Of a stretch of DNA of 64,000 nucleotides, positions 54,396-63,505 are shown one piece after another; position 1 is the stretch's first letter; each line of letters begins with the position of its first letter. The notes below the pieces were generated by a model. That model saw only the letters and a list, made by a program, of their open reading frames with translations, was not told the origin of the DNA and made no database searches. A program made the position numbers and the translations under genes. The stretch is taken from the NCBI GenBank assembly GCA_963823075.1, contig CAWGKE010000014.1, positions 1 to 64,000 on the forward strand. Direction: 5' to 3'. The stretch is from UBA4732 sp963823075 (GTDB lineage Bacteria; Planctomycetota; Planctomycetia; Gemmatales; Gemmataceae).

Positions 54396-55598
54396 ATGGG
54401 CGTCAACGCACCCCTGAACCGCAAGCTCCGCATGGGCCTGGTCGGCGGCGGCCAAGGCTCGTTCATCGGCCGCGTCCACAGCATCGCCGCCGTCATGGAC
54501 CACCGCGCCGCTCTCGTCGCCGGCGCCCTGTCGGCCGACCCTGCCAAGTCGAAGGCCTCCGCCGGCGACTACGACATCCGGCCCGAACGCGCCTACGGCT
54601 CCTACAAGGAAATGGTCGAAGCAGAGAAGAAGCTGCCCGCCGACCAGCGCATCGACTTCGTTTCCATCGCCACGCCGAACAACACTCATTTCGAGATCGC
54701 CAAAGCGTTCGCCGAGGCCGGCTTCAATGTCATGTGCGACAAGCCGCTGACCTTCGACCTCGCCCAGGCCGAGGAGCTGGCCAAGGTCGTGGCCAAGAGC
54801 GGCGTCGTCTTCGGCGTCACCCACAACTACACCGGCTATCCGCTGGTGCGCCAGGCCCGCGACATGGTCAAGGCCGGCGAGTTCGGCGAAATCAAGGCGA
54901 TCCGCGCCTCGTACATTCAGGGCTGGCTCAGCACGCGGCAGGAGCGCGGCGGCATGTTGGAGAAGCAGGCCGGCTGGCGCACCGATCCCAAGCGCTCCGG
55001 CGCCGCCGGCTGCTTCGGCGACATCGGCACCCACGCCTACAACCTTGGGCGCTTCATCACCGGGCTGCTGCCCGATCAGGTGTCGTGTCACTTCCGCACC
55101 TTCGTGCCCAACCGCGAGCTGGAGGACTACGGCACGGCTGTCATCACCTACGCCAACGGGGCGCTCGGCACCGTCACCGCATCGCAGATCTCGCATGGGC
55201 GGGAAAACGACCTGTGGATCGAGATCGACGGCTCGAAGGCGTCGCTGGAATGGCATCAGGAAGAGCCGAACAAGATGCTCGTCCGCTCCGGCGGCAAGCC
55301 GCACCAGATCTACTCGCGCGACCCCAACGCCGCCTACATGACGCCGACGGCGAAAGGCTCGTGCCGTCTGCCGAGCGGCCACCCGGAGGCGTTCTTCGAG
55401 GCCTTCGCCAACGTCTACAACGCCGCCTTCGACGACATGGTGCGGCGAGCCGCCGGCCAGAAGGTGGACGCCGCCCACAGCCTCTACCCCAACATCAGCG
55501 ACGGGGTGGAAGGCATGAATTTCATCACGCAATGCGTGGCCAGCGCGCACGAGAACGGCAAATGGCTGTCGCTGAAACACGCGGCGATCCGGGCGTGA
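54396..55598 (+). CDS. Gfo/Idh/MocA family oxidoreductase (first of a pair)
   Basis: 400 residues, intact. LRMGLVGGGQGSFIGRVHS is the nucleotide-binding motif. FVSIATPNNTHFEIAKAF and FNVMCDKPLTFDLAQAEEL carry the lysine of the EKP/DKP motif. AAGCFGDIGTHAYNLGRFITG holds the catalytic-type Asp/His (GDIGTHA). GHPEAFFEAFANVYNAAF lies in the C-terminal half. Paired with a second family member 110 bases downstream on the same strand; together they may process a sugar or inositol derivative. GAAAGG precedes the start. Confidence 0.93.
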   Translation: MGVNAPLNRKLRMGLVGGGQGSFIGRVHSIAAVMDHRAALVAGALSADPAKSKASAGDYDIRPERAYGSYKEMVEAEKKLPADQRIDFVSIATPNNTHFEIAKAFAEAGFNVMCDKPLTFDLAQAEELAKVVAKSGVVFGVTHNYTGYPLVRQARDMVKAGEFGEIKAIRASYIQGWLSTRQERGGMLEKQAGWRTDPKRSGAAGCFGDIGTHAYNLGRFITGLLPDQVSCHFRTFVPNRELEDYGTAVITYANGALGTVTASQISHGRENDLWIEIDGSKASLEWHQEEPNKMLVRSGGKPHQIYSRDPNAAYMTPTAKGSCRLPSGHPEAFFEAFANVYNAAFDDMVRRAAGQKVDAAHSLYPNISDGVEGMNFITQCVASAHENGKWLSLKHAAIRA

Positions 55599-55611
55599 AG
55601 ACGATGCGCCT

Positions 55612-55661
55612 TCCCTCATGGGACCTATAGGACTCATACGTCGTATAGGTCCCATGAGGGA
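55612..55661. repeat. Palindrome, family J (18-base perfect arms)
   Basis: Arms 55612-55629 and 55644-55661, starting TCCCTCATGGGACCTATA. It lies 14 bases after the first oxidoreductase stop. Confidence 0.92.
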
Positions 55662-55708
55662 GAACGCGCGAAACCCCCAGAAACACGACACCCAAGGGAG
55701 ACGACACC

Positions 55709-56859
55709 ATGCTGCATCAAATCCGAACGGCGGTGGTCGGCGCCGGCTTTATCGGCCCCGTCCACGTCGAGGCGCTGCGGCGCCTTGGCGTCACGGTCGC
55801 CGGCATCCTCGGCGTCGATGACCGCGAATCGACCTCGGCCCGCGAAAAGCTCGGCCTGCCGAAGGCGTACAAGAGCATCGACGAAGTGCTGGGAGACAAG
55901 GACGTTCACGCCGTTCATCTCGCCGTGCCCAACGTGCTGCACTACCCGCTGGCCAAGAAGGCGCTGCTGGCCGGCAAGCACGTCCTCTGCGAGAAGCCGT
56001 TGGCCATGAACTCGAAGGAGTCGGCCGAGCTGGTGGAGCTGGCCAGGGGCCGCAAGCAGGCGGCGGCCGTCTGCTACAACGTCCGCTTCTACCCGCTCAA
56101 CCTGGAGGCGCGCGACATGGTGCGCCGCGGCGACGTGGGCCAAATCTACCACGTCAACGGCAGCTACACCCAGGACTGGCTCTACTACGACACCGACTAC
56201 AACTGGCGCGTCCTGGTGGAGCAGGGCGGCGAGCTGCGGGCCATCTCCGACGTGGGGACGCATTGGATGGACCTGATCACGTCGATCACCGGCCTGGAAG
56301 TGGAAGCGGTGTTTGCGGACCTGCAAACGGTCCATCCCATCCGCAAGCGCCCCAAGGGCGAAGTGCAGACCTACACCGGCAAGACGCAGGCGCCGATGGA
56401 ACACGAGCCAGTCCCCATCAGCACGGAGGACTATGGCGCCGTGATGTTCCGCTTCAAGGGCGGCGCGCGGGGAACGCTGCACGTCTCGCAGGTGACGGCC
56501 GGCCGCAAGAACTGCCTCCGCTACGAGATCGCCGGCGGCAAATGCTCCCTCGCCTGGAACAGCGAGGCGCCCAACGAGATCCGCGTCGGCCACCGCACCA
56601 AGGCCAACGAGTCGCTGATCCGCGATCCGTCGCTGCTGTCGGACCTGCGCGGCGCTTCTGCACCTACCCCGGCGGCCACAACGAGGGCTTCCCCGACGCC
56701 TTCAAGAACTGCTTCCGCTCGTTCTACGAGCATATCGACAAGGGCGACTTCTCCGCCGCGCCGCTTTACCCGACCTTCGCCGACGGGCACCACTCCATCG
56801 TTCTGTGCGACGCCATCCTCAAAAGCCACCGAGAGCAGCGGTGGACGCCCGTGGCATGA
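55709..56859 (+). CDS. Gfo/Idh/MocA family oxidoreductase (second of the pair; one frameshift near 56647)
   Basis: About 383 residues. Nucleotide site AVVGAGFIGPVHVEALR, lysine motif HVLCEKPLAMNSKESAEL, catalytic region AISDVGTHWMDLITS. The C-terminus RRFCTYPGGHNEGFPDAF and the end SHREQRWTPVA lie one frame over. Inserting one G (CTGCGCGG to CTGGCGCGG) restores LARRFCTYPGG. Different in sequence from its neighbour, so the two are not recent duplicates. Confidence 0.9.
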
Positions 56860-56867
56860 GCGACCGT

Positions 56868-56932
56868 TGGTTAGCCGCGACGCGCAGCGGAGCGCTCTTC
56901 CCCAGCGCTCCGCTGCGCGTCGCGGCTAACCA
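56868..56932. repeat. Palindrome, family A (29-base perfect arms)
   Basis: Arms 56868-56896 and 56904-56932, 7-base loop. Starts TGGTTAGCCGCGACGCGCAG, related to 13102-13166. It lies nine bases after the second oxidoreductase stop. Confidence 0.95.
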
Positions 56933-57118
56933 GGCCGGTTGCGCTGTCCGCCCCTGGCTCAAGCGGCCGCGGCTTCGCGCAGCGCTTCCGCCCCGGATCC
57001 CAGGCGCGAAGGAAGTCGGCGCCCCGTTGGGGCAAGCGTTTGAGAACCTGAGCGCATCTCCGGAAACAAGAAAGATCGCGGACAGCGCATCAGGCTCACA
57101 ATAACTTCACCATCTCCC

Positions 57119-57148
57119 TGGACATTTTCTCACGCCGGACGCTACAAT
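57119..57148 (+). promoter_or_regulatory. Probable sigma70 promoter of the EF-G gene
   Basis: TGGACA at 57119-57124, 18 bases, TACAAT at 57143-57148. Transcription would start near 57155, giving a leader of about 290 bases before EF-G. The stretch 56933-57118 shows nothing else. Confidence 0.5.
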
Positions 57149-57444
57149 AAGAGGCTGAGTTGGTGATTCGCCCGTTCCGAAGCGCGCCCTGCGGGTCGTT
57201 TAGCCCGCGGGTCGCACCCCGCCGCTCTCCACCGCCGGTCGGACGCCCCCGGCGGAACCCACACCGGGAGAACCCCGTACCGTCAGCGCGACGCGCCCCA
57301 GCGGCCGAGTCGCCGGGGTGGGGAACTCGTTTCGCCAATCGGGCGGCGAAACGGGACGGCATGGTGCGTCGCTTCTTGGTCCTGTTTCAGGAGCCGCCGC
57401 AGTTGTGGCGTGGTCTGGAGACCATGCCACAACGGGGACTACCC

Positions 57445-59560
57445 ATGCTTGAAAACCTTCGCAACATTGGCATCATCGCGCACGTGGACGCCGGCAAAAC
57501 GACGACGACGGAGCGCATCCTCTTTTTCAGCGGCTCCAAGCACAAAGTCGGCGATGTGGACGACGGCAACACCACCACGGACTTCGACCCTCTGGAAAAG
57601 GCCAAGGGCATCACCATCAACAGCGCCGCCGTCGCCATCGAGTGGGGCGACACGCAGATCACCATCATCGACACGCCCGGCCACGTCGATTTCACGGCCG
57701 AGGTCGAGCGCAGCCTGCGCGTCCTCGACGGCGCCGTCGGCGTCTTCTGCGCCGTCGGCGGCGTCGAGGTGCAGAGCGAGACGGTCTGGTACCAGGCCAA
57801 CAAGCACCGCGTGCCGCGCATCGCCTACATCAACAAGCTCGACCGCATGGGCGCCGACTTCTTCGCCTGCATCGACCAGATGAAGACGAAGCTCGGCGTC
57901 ATCCCGGCCATCTGCGCCCTGCCGGCCGGCCAGAGCAGTGCCTTCAAGGGCGTCATCGACCTGATCCGCATGAAGTTCGTGCTGCAGGACGTGAAGGAAA
58001 AAGAGCTGCAGCTCGTCGAGATTCCCGAAAAGTATCGGCCGCTGGCCGAGGAGTACCGCAACCACCTGCTGGAAGCGGCGTCGCACGCCGACGACCACCT
58101 GCTGGAACTGGTGCTGGAAGGCCAGCCGGTGTCGGAGGAGCTGCTCCTCAAGGCGTTGCGGGCCGGCACGCTCAGCGGCAAGCTGACGCCGATCTACTGC
58201 GGTTCGTCGAAGAACTACCACGGCGTCCGCCTGCTGCTCGACGCCGTGGTGGACTTCCTGCCGTCGCCGCTCGACCGGCCGCCGGTCGTCGGCATCGTCC
58301 CCAAGACCAAGGAGGAGGCGCAGCGGAAGCCGGACCCCGAGGAGCCGTTCTCCTGCCTGGCGTTCAAGACCGTCAGCGAGCCGACCGGCGATCTGGTGTT
58401 CCTGCGCATCTACTCGGGCGAACTGCACCCCAAGGACGACGTGCAGAACACGACCATCAACCGATCGGAACGCGTGGCCCGCATCTTCCGCATGATGGGC
58501 GACCGCCGCGAAAGCCTCGACTCGGCCGGGCCGGGCGAGATCGTGGCCGTGGTGGGCCTCAAGGAGACGCACACCGGCAACACGCTCTGCGCCAAAAGCG
58601 CTCCGATTTCTCTGGAAGACATCCGCTTCCCGGACCCGGTGATTTCGCAGGCCGTCATCCCGGATCGCACCACCGACGAGACGAAGCTGGCCGACGCGCT
58701 GGGCAAACTGGTCCGCGACGATCCGACGCTCAAATGCCGCACCGACCCGGAGACGAGTCAGCTGATCCTCAGCGGCATGGGCGAGCTGCACCTGGAAGTG
58801 TCCGTCGAGAAGCTGCAGCGGACGCCGGGCGTCAAGGTGACGGTCGGCCGGCCGCAGGTGGCCTACCGCCAGACGCTGTCCAAGGCGGTCGAAGTCGAGA
58901 CGCGCTTCATCAAGCAGACGGGCGGCCGCGGCAAGTTCGCCGTCGTCTACATGAAATTCGAGCCGCTGACCAAGGAGCAGGTCGAGGAGTGGACGACCTA
59001 CCAGGAGGAACAGGGCGAGAAGCCGGACCCGAATAACCTCTATTTCATGAACAAGATCGTCGGCGGCGTGGTGCCGACCGAGTACATCCCGTCGGTGGAG
59101 GCCGGCTTCCGCGAGGCCATGCGCCCCGCAGCGCAAATCCGAAGAGGTCAAGTACCGCTTCCAGTGCGTGGATGTCCAATGCACGCTGCTGGACGGCAAG
59201 TATCACGACGTGGACAGCTCGCAGGACGCATTCAAGCTGGCCGGCGTCGAATGCACGCGCGAGGCCAAGGCCAAGGCGGGCATCACGTTCCTGGAGCCGA
59301 TCATGAACGTGGTGGTGCTGGCCCCGTCGAACTACCAGGGCGATCTGATCCGCGACGTGACGCGGCGCCGCGGCGAGATCCTGAACCTGTCGTCGGACAA
59401 GGGCCGCTGCAACGTCCACGCCTACGTCCCGCTGGCGGAGCTGTTCGGCTACACCAGCGACCTGCGCAACTTCACCAGCGGCACGGCGTCGTTCAGCATG
59501 GAGCCGAGCCATTACGCCCCGGTCAAGGAGGAATTGGCCGACCTGCGGGCGGCGAGCTGA
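57445..59560 (+). CDS. fusA: Elongation factor G (one frameshift near 59128)
   Basis: About 705 residues from MLENLRNIGIIAHVDAGKT, with the P-loop AHVDAGKT at 12-19. DTPGHVDF lies near 76 and NKLDRMGADFF near 130. Domains II-V follow, with GGRGKFAVVYMKFEPL. In domain IV the frame changes just after AGFREAMR, and DGKYHDVDSSQDAFK through TSGTASFSMEPSHYAPV reads in another frame. EF-G moves tRNAs and mRNA through the ribosome and is essential, so the break is surely a sequence error. An ATG at 57424 is possible, but MLENL matches the family. Confidence 0.93.
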
Positions 59561-59570
59561 GGCGGAAAGG

Positions 59571-59664
59571 TTTCACCGCAGAGAACGCGGAGAGCGCGGA
59601 GAAAAGACAAAGGAATTCACTTCCCTGTCTTTTCTCCGCGCTCTCCGCGTTCTCTGCGGTGAAA
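59571..59664. repeat. Palindrome, family K (39-base perfect arms)
   Basis: Arms 59571-59609 and 59626-59664 are exact complements around a 16-base loop; starts TTTCACCGCAGAGAACGCGG. It begins 11 bases after the EF-G stop and ends 48 before the ribBA start. The longest perfect stem in the window. Confidence 0.97.
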
Positions 59665-59712
59665 TGCTTGTGCGTAGAATAGATTCAGCCGCCCGATCAC
59701 TGGAGCAGTCGC

Positions 59713-60971
59713 ATGGAACCCGGGACCGAAGGGTTTTGCACCATCGAAGAGGCCCTGGACGAGTTGCGCCGGGGCCGCATGATCGTGCTGGTGGACGACC
59801 CGCAGCGCGAGAACGAAGGCGATCTCGTCCTGGCCGCGGACAGGGCCACGCCAGAAGCGATCAACTTCATGATGCGCAACGCCTGCGGCATGTTCTGCCT
59901 GGCGATGTCGCCGGCCATCTGCGATCGGCTCAACCTCGACCGGATGCCCGGCGCCGACGCCGACCCGTCCGTCACGCCGCTCACCCTCAAGATCGACGCG
60001 CGCACCGGCATCACGACGGGCGTCTCGGCCTTCGACCGCGCCCGCACCGTCCAGGTCGCCATTGATGAGAAATCGACGCCGACCGACCTGAAGCGCGGCT
60101 ACGGCCACGTGGACGGCCTGCGCGCCGCGAGGGCGGCGTCCTGGTGCGGGCCGGCCACACCGAGGGCAGCGTGGACCTCGCCCGCCTGGCCGGCCTCAAG
60201 GAGGCCGCCGTCATTTGCGAGATCGTCAACCCCGACGGCCGCATGGCCCGACTGCCGGACCTCCGCCAGTTCTGCGACCAGCACGGATTGAAGATGTGTA
60301 CGATCGAGGACCTGATTAAGCATCGCCGGCAGCGCGAGCGGCTGATCCGCCGCGAGACGACCGTGCAGCTGCCGACGAAATTCGGCGACTTCGACCTGAT
60401 CGCCTACACGTCGGTGGTGGACCCCGAGCCGCACCTGGCGCTGTGCAGGGGCGGCGTCGGCGTCGAGGTCGGCGGCACGGTCCCGGTGCAGGACGAGGCG
60501 GTGCTGGTGCGCATCCACAGCCAGTGCCTCACCGGCGACATTTTCGAGAGCAAATTGTGCGATTGCGGCTCGCAGCTGCACCAGGCCATGCAGCAGGTGG
60601 CCGAGGCCGGCAAGGGCGTGGTGCTGTACATGCGGCAGGAGGGGCGCGGCATCGGCCTCCTGTCGAAGTTGCAGGCGTACAAGCTGCAACAGGAGGAGGG
60701 GCTGGACACCGTCGAGGCCAATCAGCGGCTGGGCTTCGCGCCGGACCTGCGCCATTACGGCATCGGCGCCCAGATCCTGATCGACCTGGGCGTGCGCAAA
60801 ATGCGGCTGCTGACGAACAACCCCAAGAAGGTCGTGGGCGTGGACGGCTACGGATTGCACATCGTGGAGCGCGTGCCGATCCAGATCGCGCCCAACCAGA
60901 GCAACCGCCGCTACCTGCGGACCAAGAAGGAGAAGCTCGGCCACCTGCTCGACGGGCCGGAAGGGACGTGA
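59713..60971 (+). CDS. ribBA: Bifunctional DHBP synthase / GTP cyclohydrolase II (one frameshift near 60122)
   Basis: About 419 residues. RibB half: GRMIVLVDDPQRENEGDLVLAA (acidic metal loop), DARTGITTGVSAFDRA, then after the frame change VRAGHTEGSVDLARLAGL. RibA half: RIHSQCLTGDIFESKLCDCGSQL (three zinc Cys), YMRQEGRGIGLLSKLQAYKLQ, and MRLLTNNPKKVVGVDGYGL. It makes both riboflavin precursors from ribulose 5-phosphate and GTP. One missing C in the LRAREGG region explains the break. No FMN riboswitch is seen in the 150 bases upstream. Confidence 0.93.
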
Positions 60972-60973
60972 AA

Positions 60974-61044
60974 GAGGCGAGCGGCGCGGCGTCAGCCCGC
61001 CGGTGACATCGCAACCGGCGGGCTGACGCCGCGCCGCTCGCCTC
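60974..61044. repeat. Palindrome, family E (31-base perfect arms)
   Basis: Arms 60974-61004 and 61014-61044, 9-base loop; starts GAGGCGAGCGGCGCGGCG. It sits between convergent ribBA (stop 60971) and the minus-strand membrane gene (stop 61049-61051), so it can serve both. Confidence 0.97.
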
Positions 61045-61048
61045 ATCT

Positions 61049-62484
61049 TTATTGCTTCGCCCCGGCCGGCCCTCGGGGAAGGCCCGGAGGAGCGCCGGCC
61101 GTGCTTTTCGCGCTGAGCAGATCGAGCGACTCCACGCGCCAATCGTCTTTGGACGGGTCCCCGTGGCTGAGGTCCGCCGTCAGCACCAACCGGCCCTGAA
61201 ACACGGCGTCCGGTTGTGGAGGAGGTTTGTCCGCAGCAACCTTTTCCATGGGCGGCACCGGCATGATCTCGATGCTGAAGCCAATGCGGGCCAGGTCGCC
61301 CTCGCGGTGGAACTCCGGCAAGGAGTGCGACAGGTCCCACTGCGGCGCCTCCGTCCGGTTCGCGGCGAATAGACCGCGCACTCTCTCCGCCTGGCGGTCC
61401 TGAATCTTCTTCCGATCCGCGTCGCTCCCGGCCCCTTTCGGTCCCACCCAGAAATCATCCGGGGCGAAATGGACGAAGCCGCCTTCGTGGAAAGCTTTCA
61501 GGCCGGCCTCAAATGGCGCGCCGCGTTCTTTCTTCTGGCGATCGCGATCCGCCGGCGGCAGCGTGTCGAGGTAGGCGGCGTCCCAGTCGCGGGTTTCCAC
61601 CTTGTTCAACCAATCCTCGCCGAATTCGCGGGCCTGGCCGCCCCACAGCTGGAACCGCGTGCCTTCCTCGGTGAAGACGGGCTGCTTGAGCGGCTGCGGT
61701 TCCTTGGCGTACCACTGGCGGTCGCCGTTCTCGTCGTCCTCCCCCACGGCAGTGACGACCATCTCGGAGTCCATCGCCGGCGTGGTGACGCGGTACTCCA
61801 GAGTGACCGTGTAGCTCTTTTTCTCGTAGCCCCAGCCCTGGACGCCGAGGAACTCGACCTTGGCGGCGCCGGCGCCCTCCTCGAACTGGCGCACCAGTTC
61901 ACACTGGCGGAAGCCGGTCAGCATTCCGCCGTGACCGCCCTGGCCGCGGTCGAAATCCATCTCCAAACGGTCGCGCAGATTGGCGTCGTCGGCCGGGCGC
62001 GGCGGCGGCCGCGTGTACAGGAACGCCTGATCGACCTGGCCCTTCTTGAGCAGGTCCATCCAGTCGTCCGTGAACTTCTTCGCCTGGGAGGATACGGCGA
62101 AGTAGCAGCCGCCGTAGTAGGCGGCGTAGAGCAGGCCGACGATGGCGGCGAGGCCGACGCCCCAGGTCGCCAGGCGCGCGCCGGTCAGGGCGCCCTCGGA
62201 CTTGTGAATCCGGCGCGCGCGGCGAAGCAGACGGCGACGGCGACGAGAGGAAGGACGAGCGTCCAGATCGGCAATATCCACGGCGTGCGGTTGAACAGGG
62301 CGACGAGACCCCCCAGGCCGACGACCAGGGCGTAGAGGACGGACAGAACGAACCCAAGGATGGCGACGATCGACACCGAGCTGTATGCCCCGGGCGCCTC
62401 GTCGGCGGCAACGCGCGGCGGGGGAGACTCGGGAATCGATGGGGCGGCGACGTTGTCGGCGGGTCGGTCGGTCGCTTCGGCCAT
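61049..62484 (-). CDS. Hypothetical membrane protein with large extracytoplasmic domain (one frameshift near 62215)
   Basis: About 478 residues from MAEATDRPADN. Three hydrophobic segments come first (VSIVAILGFVLSVLYALVVG, ILPIWTLVLPLVAVAVC, and after the frame change LATWGVGLAAIVGLLYAAYYGG). A soluble acidic domain follows (FTDDWMDLLKKGQVDQAFLY, then VEFLGVQGWGYEKKSYTVTLEYR), resembling a SnoaL/cystatin-like sensor fold only in its shape. The first part resembles DUF4190-type segments. Function unknown. Transcribed after rpoZ, separated by a 32-base palindrome. Confidence 0.7.
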
Positions 62485-62501
62485 GGCGCTGCCTCTCTCG
62501 G

Positions 62502-62570
62502 AATGATGAATGATGAACGATGAACGATGAATCAAGCAGATTCATCGTTCATCGTTCATCATTCATCATT
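62502..62570. repeat. Palindrome, family F (32-base perfect arms)
   Basis: Arms 62502-62533 and 62539-62570, loop AAGCA. Built from ATGATGA/ATGAACG units, as in the outer arms at 24144-24345. It starts four bases after the rpoZ stop. Confidence 0.97.
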
Positions 62571-62573
62571 TGT

Positions 62574-62864
62574 TTAGTCGTCTCCGGCGCTGCTGAGATC
62601 GGAGGAGACGTCGCCGAGCATGGCGCGGCGGGCCACGTCGCCGGGGGCCATGCCGCGCGCCTGGACCGCGCCGGACTGGTCCAGGTAGATCTTGTCCTGC
62701 AAGATCTCCTGCACGACGACTGCCATCTTGTCGCTGCCGCGCACATCGACCAGCGGCCGGGCGCCCTTGTTCAGGGCCACCATGCGCTTCTGAATCAACG
62801 TGGACAGCTTGAAGCGGCCGCCCACCTTGTTCACGATGGCTTCCTCTTTCAGGTCGTCGAGCAT
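62574..62864 (-). CDS. rpoZ: RNA polymerase omega subunit
   Basis: 96 residues. VNKVGGRFKLSTLIQKRMVALNKGARPLV is a good omega N-terminal core (given here in one family-typical block, residues 12-40 approximately). It stabilises the beta' subunit. The start overlaps the end of gmk by 16 bases, the usual gmk-rpoZ coupling. Confidence 0.85.
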   Translation of the reverse strand: MLDDLKEEAIVNKVGGRFKLSTLIQKRMVALNKGARPLVDVRGSDKMAVVVQEILQDKIYLDQSGAVQARGMAPGDVARRAMLGDVSSDLSSAGDD

Positions 62865-63436
62865 GTCGTCCCCTTTTCAAACCGTTGGGCGATCAGGCCG
62901 CGCACCGCGGCGACGGCCGTGTCCAGGTCCTCGTTCATCACCTGATGTTCGTATTCGCCGGCCCGCTCCAGCTCGCGGCGGGCGGTCGCCAGACGGCGGC
63001 CGATCGTCTCCTCGTTTTCGGTGTGCCGTTTACGGAGCCGCTCCTCGTAGACCTCCCACGACGGCCCCATCAGGAAGATCGACAGGGCGCCCGGACATTT
63101 CCGCCGCACCTGCTCCGCCCCCTGCACGTCGATGTCGAGCAGGACGCCTTCGCCGCGGTCCAGCCAGCCGTCCACCTCGCGCCGCAGGGTGCCGTAGCGG
63201 CGACCGTGGACCTCGGCCCATTCCAGAAAACCACCCTGGTCGATCTCCTTTTGAAACTGCTCCGGCGTCCAGAAGAAGTAATCGACGCCGTCGGCCTCGC
63301 CTGGCCGCGGCGGCCGGGTCGTGGCCGAAACCGAGAGCCGCAGCGGCAGACCGGACTCGGCCAGCAGCCGGCGAATCACGGTGGATTTGCCGACGCCGCT
63401 CGGGCCGGACAGGATGATGAGCGGTCCCTGTGGCAT
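62849..63436 (-). CDS. gmk: Guanylate kinase
   Basis: 195 residues. P-loop SGPSGVGKST at 10-19, GMP-binding SVSATTRPPRPGEADGVDYFF, and EVHGRRYGT. VLLDIDVQGAEQVRR carries Walker B. IFLMGPSWEVYEERLRKR forms the lid. It converts GMP to GDP. Part of the conserved yicC-gmk-rpoZ cluster. Confidence 0.97.
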   Translation of the reverse strand: MPQGPLIILSGPSGVGKSTVIRRLLAESGLPLRLSVSATTRPPRPGEADGVDYFFWTPEQFQKEIDQGGFLEWAEVHGRRYGTLRREVDGWLDRGEGVLLDIDVQGAEQVRRKCPGALSIFLMGPSWEVYEERLRKRHTENEETIGRRLATARRELERAGEYEHQVMNEDLDTAVAAVRGLIAQRFEKGTTCSTT

Positions 63437-63450
63437 TGGTGCGCCGCCGC

Positions 63451-63500
63451 GGGTCCCATAAGTCTTATAGGACTTATGGGTCCTATAAGACCTATACGAC
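63451..63500. repeat. Palindrome, family J-like, between yicC and gmk
   Basis: GTCTTATAGGAC at 63462-63473 pairs with 63480-63491. A second pairing (GGTCCCATAAGTC with GACTTATGGGTCC) overlaps it, so two mutually exclusive hairpins are possible. It lies six bases after the yicC stop. Confidence 0.8.
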
Positions 63501-63505
63501 CCCTC

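Noticed and set aside
57424..57444. Upstream ATG as EF-G start
   Set aside because: It adds seven unconserved residues. The family begins at MLENLRNIGI.
59561..59712. FMN riboswitch before ribBA
   Set aside because: The region is filled by the 39-bp palindrome. No conserved FMN-aptamer core could be recognised.
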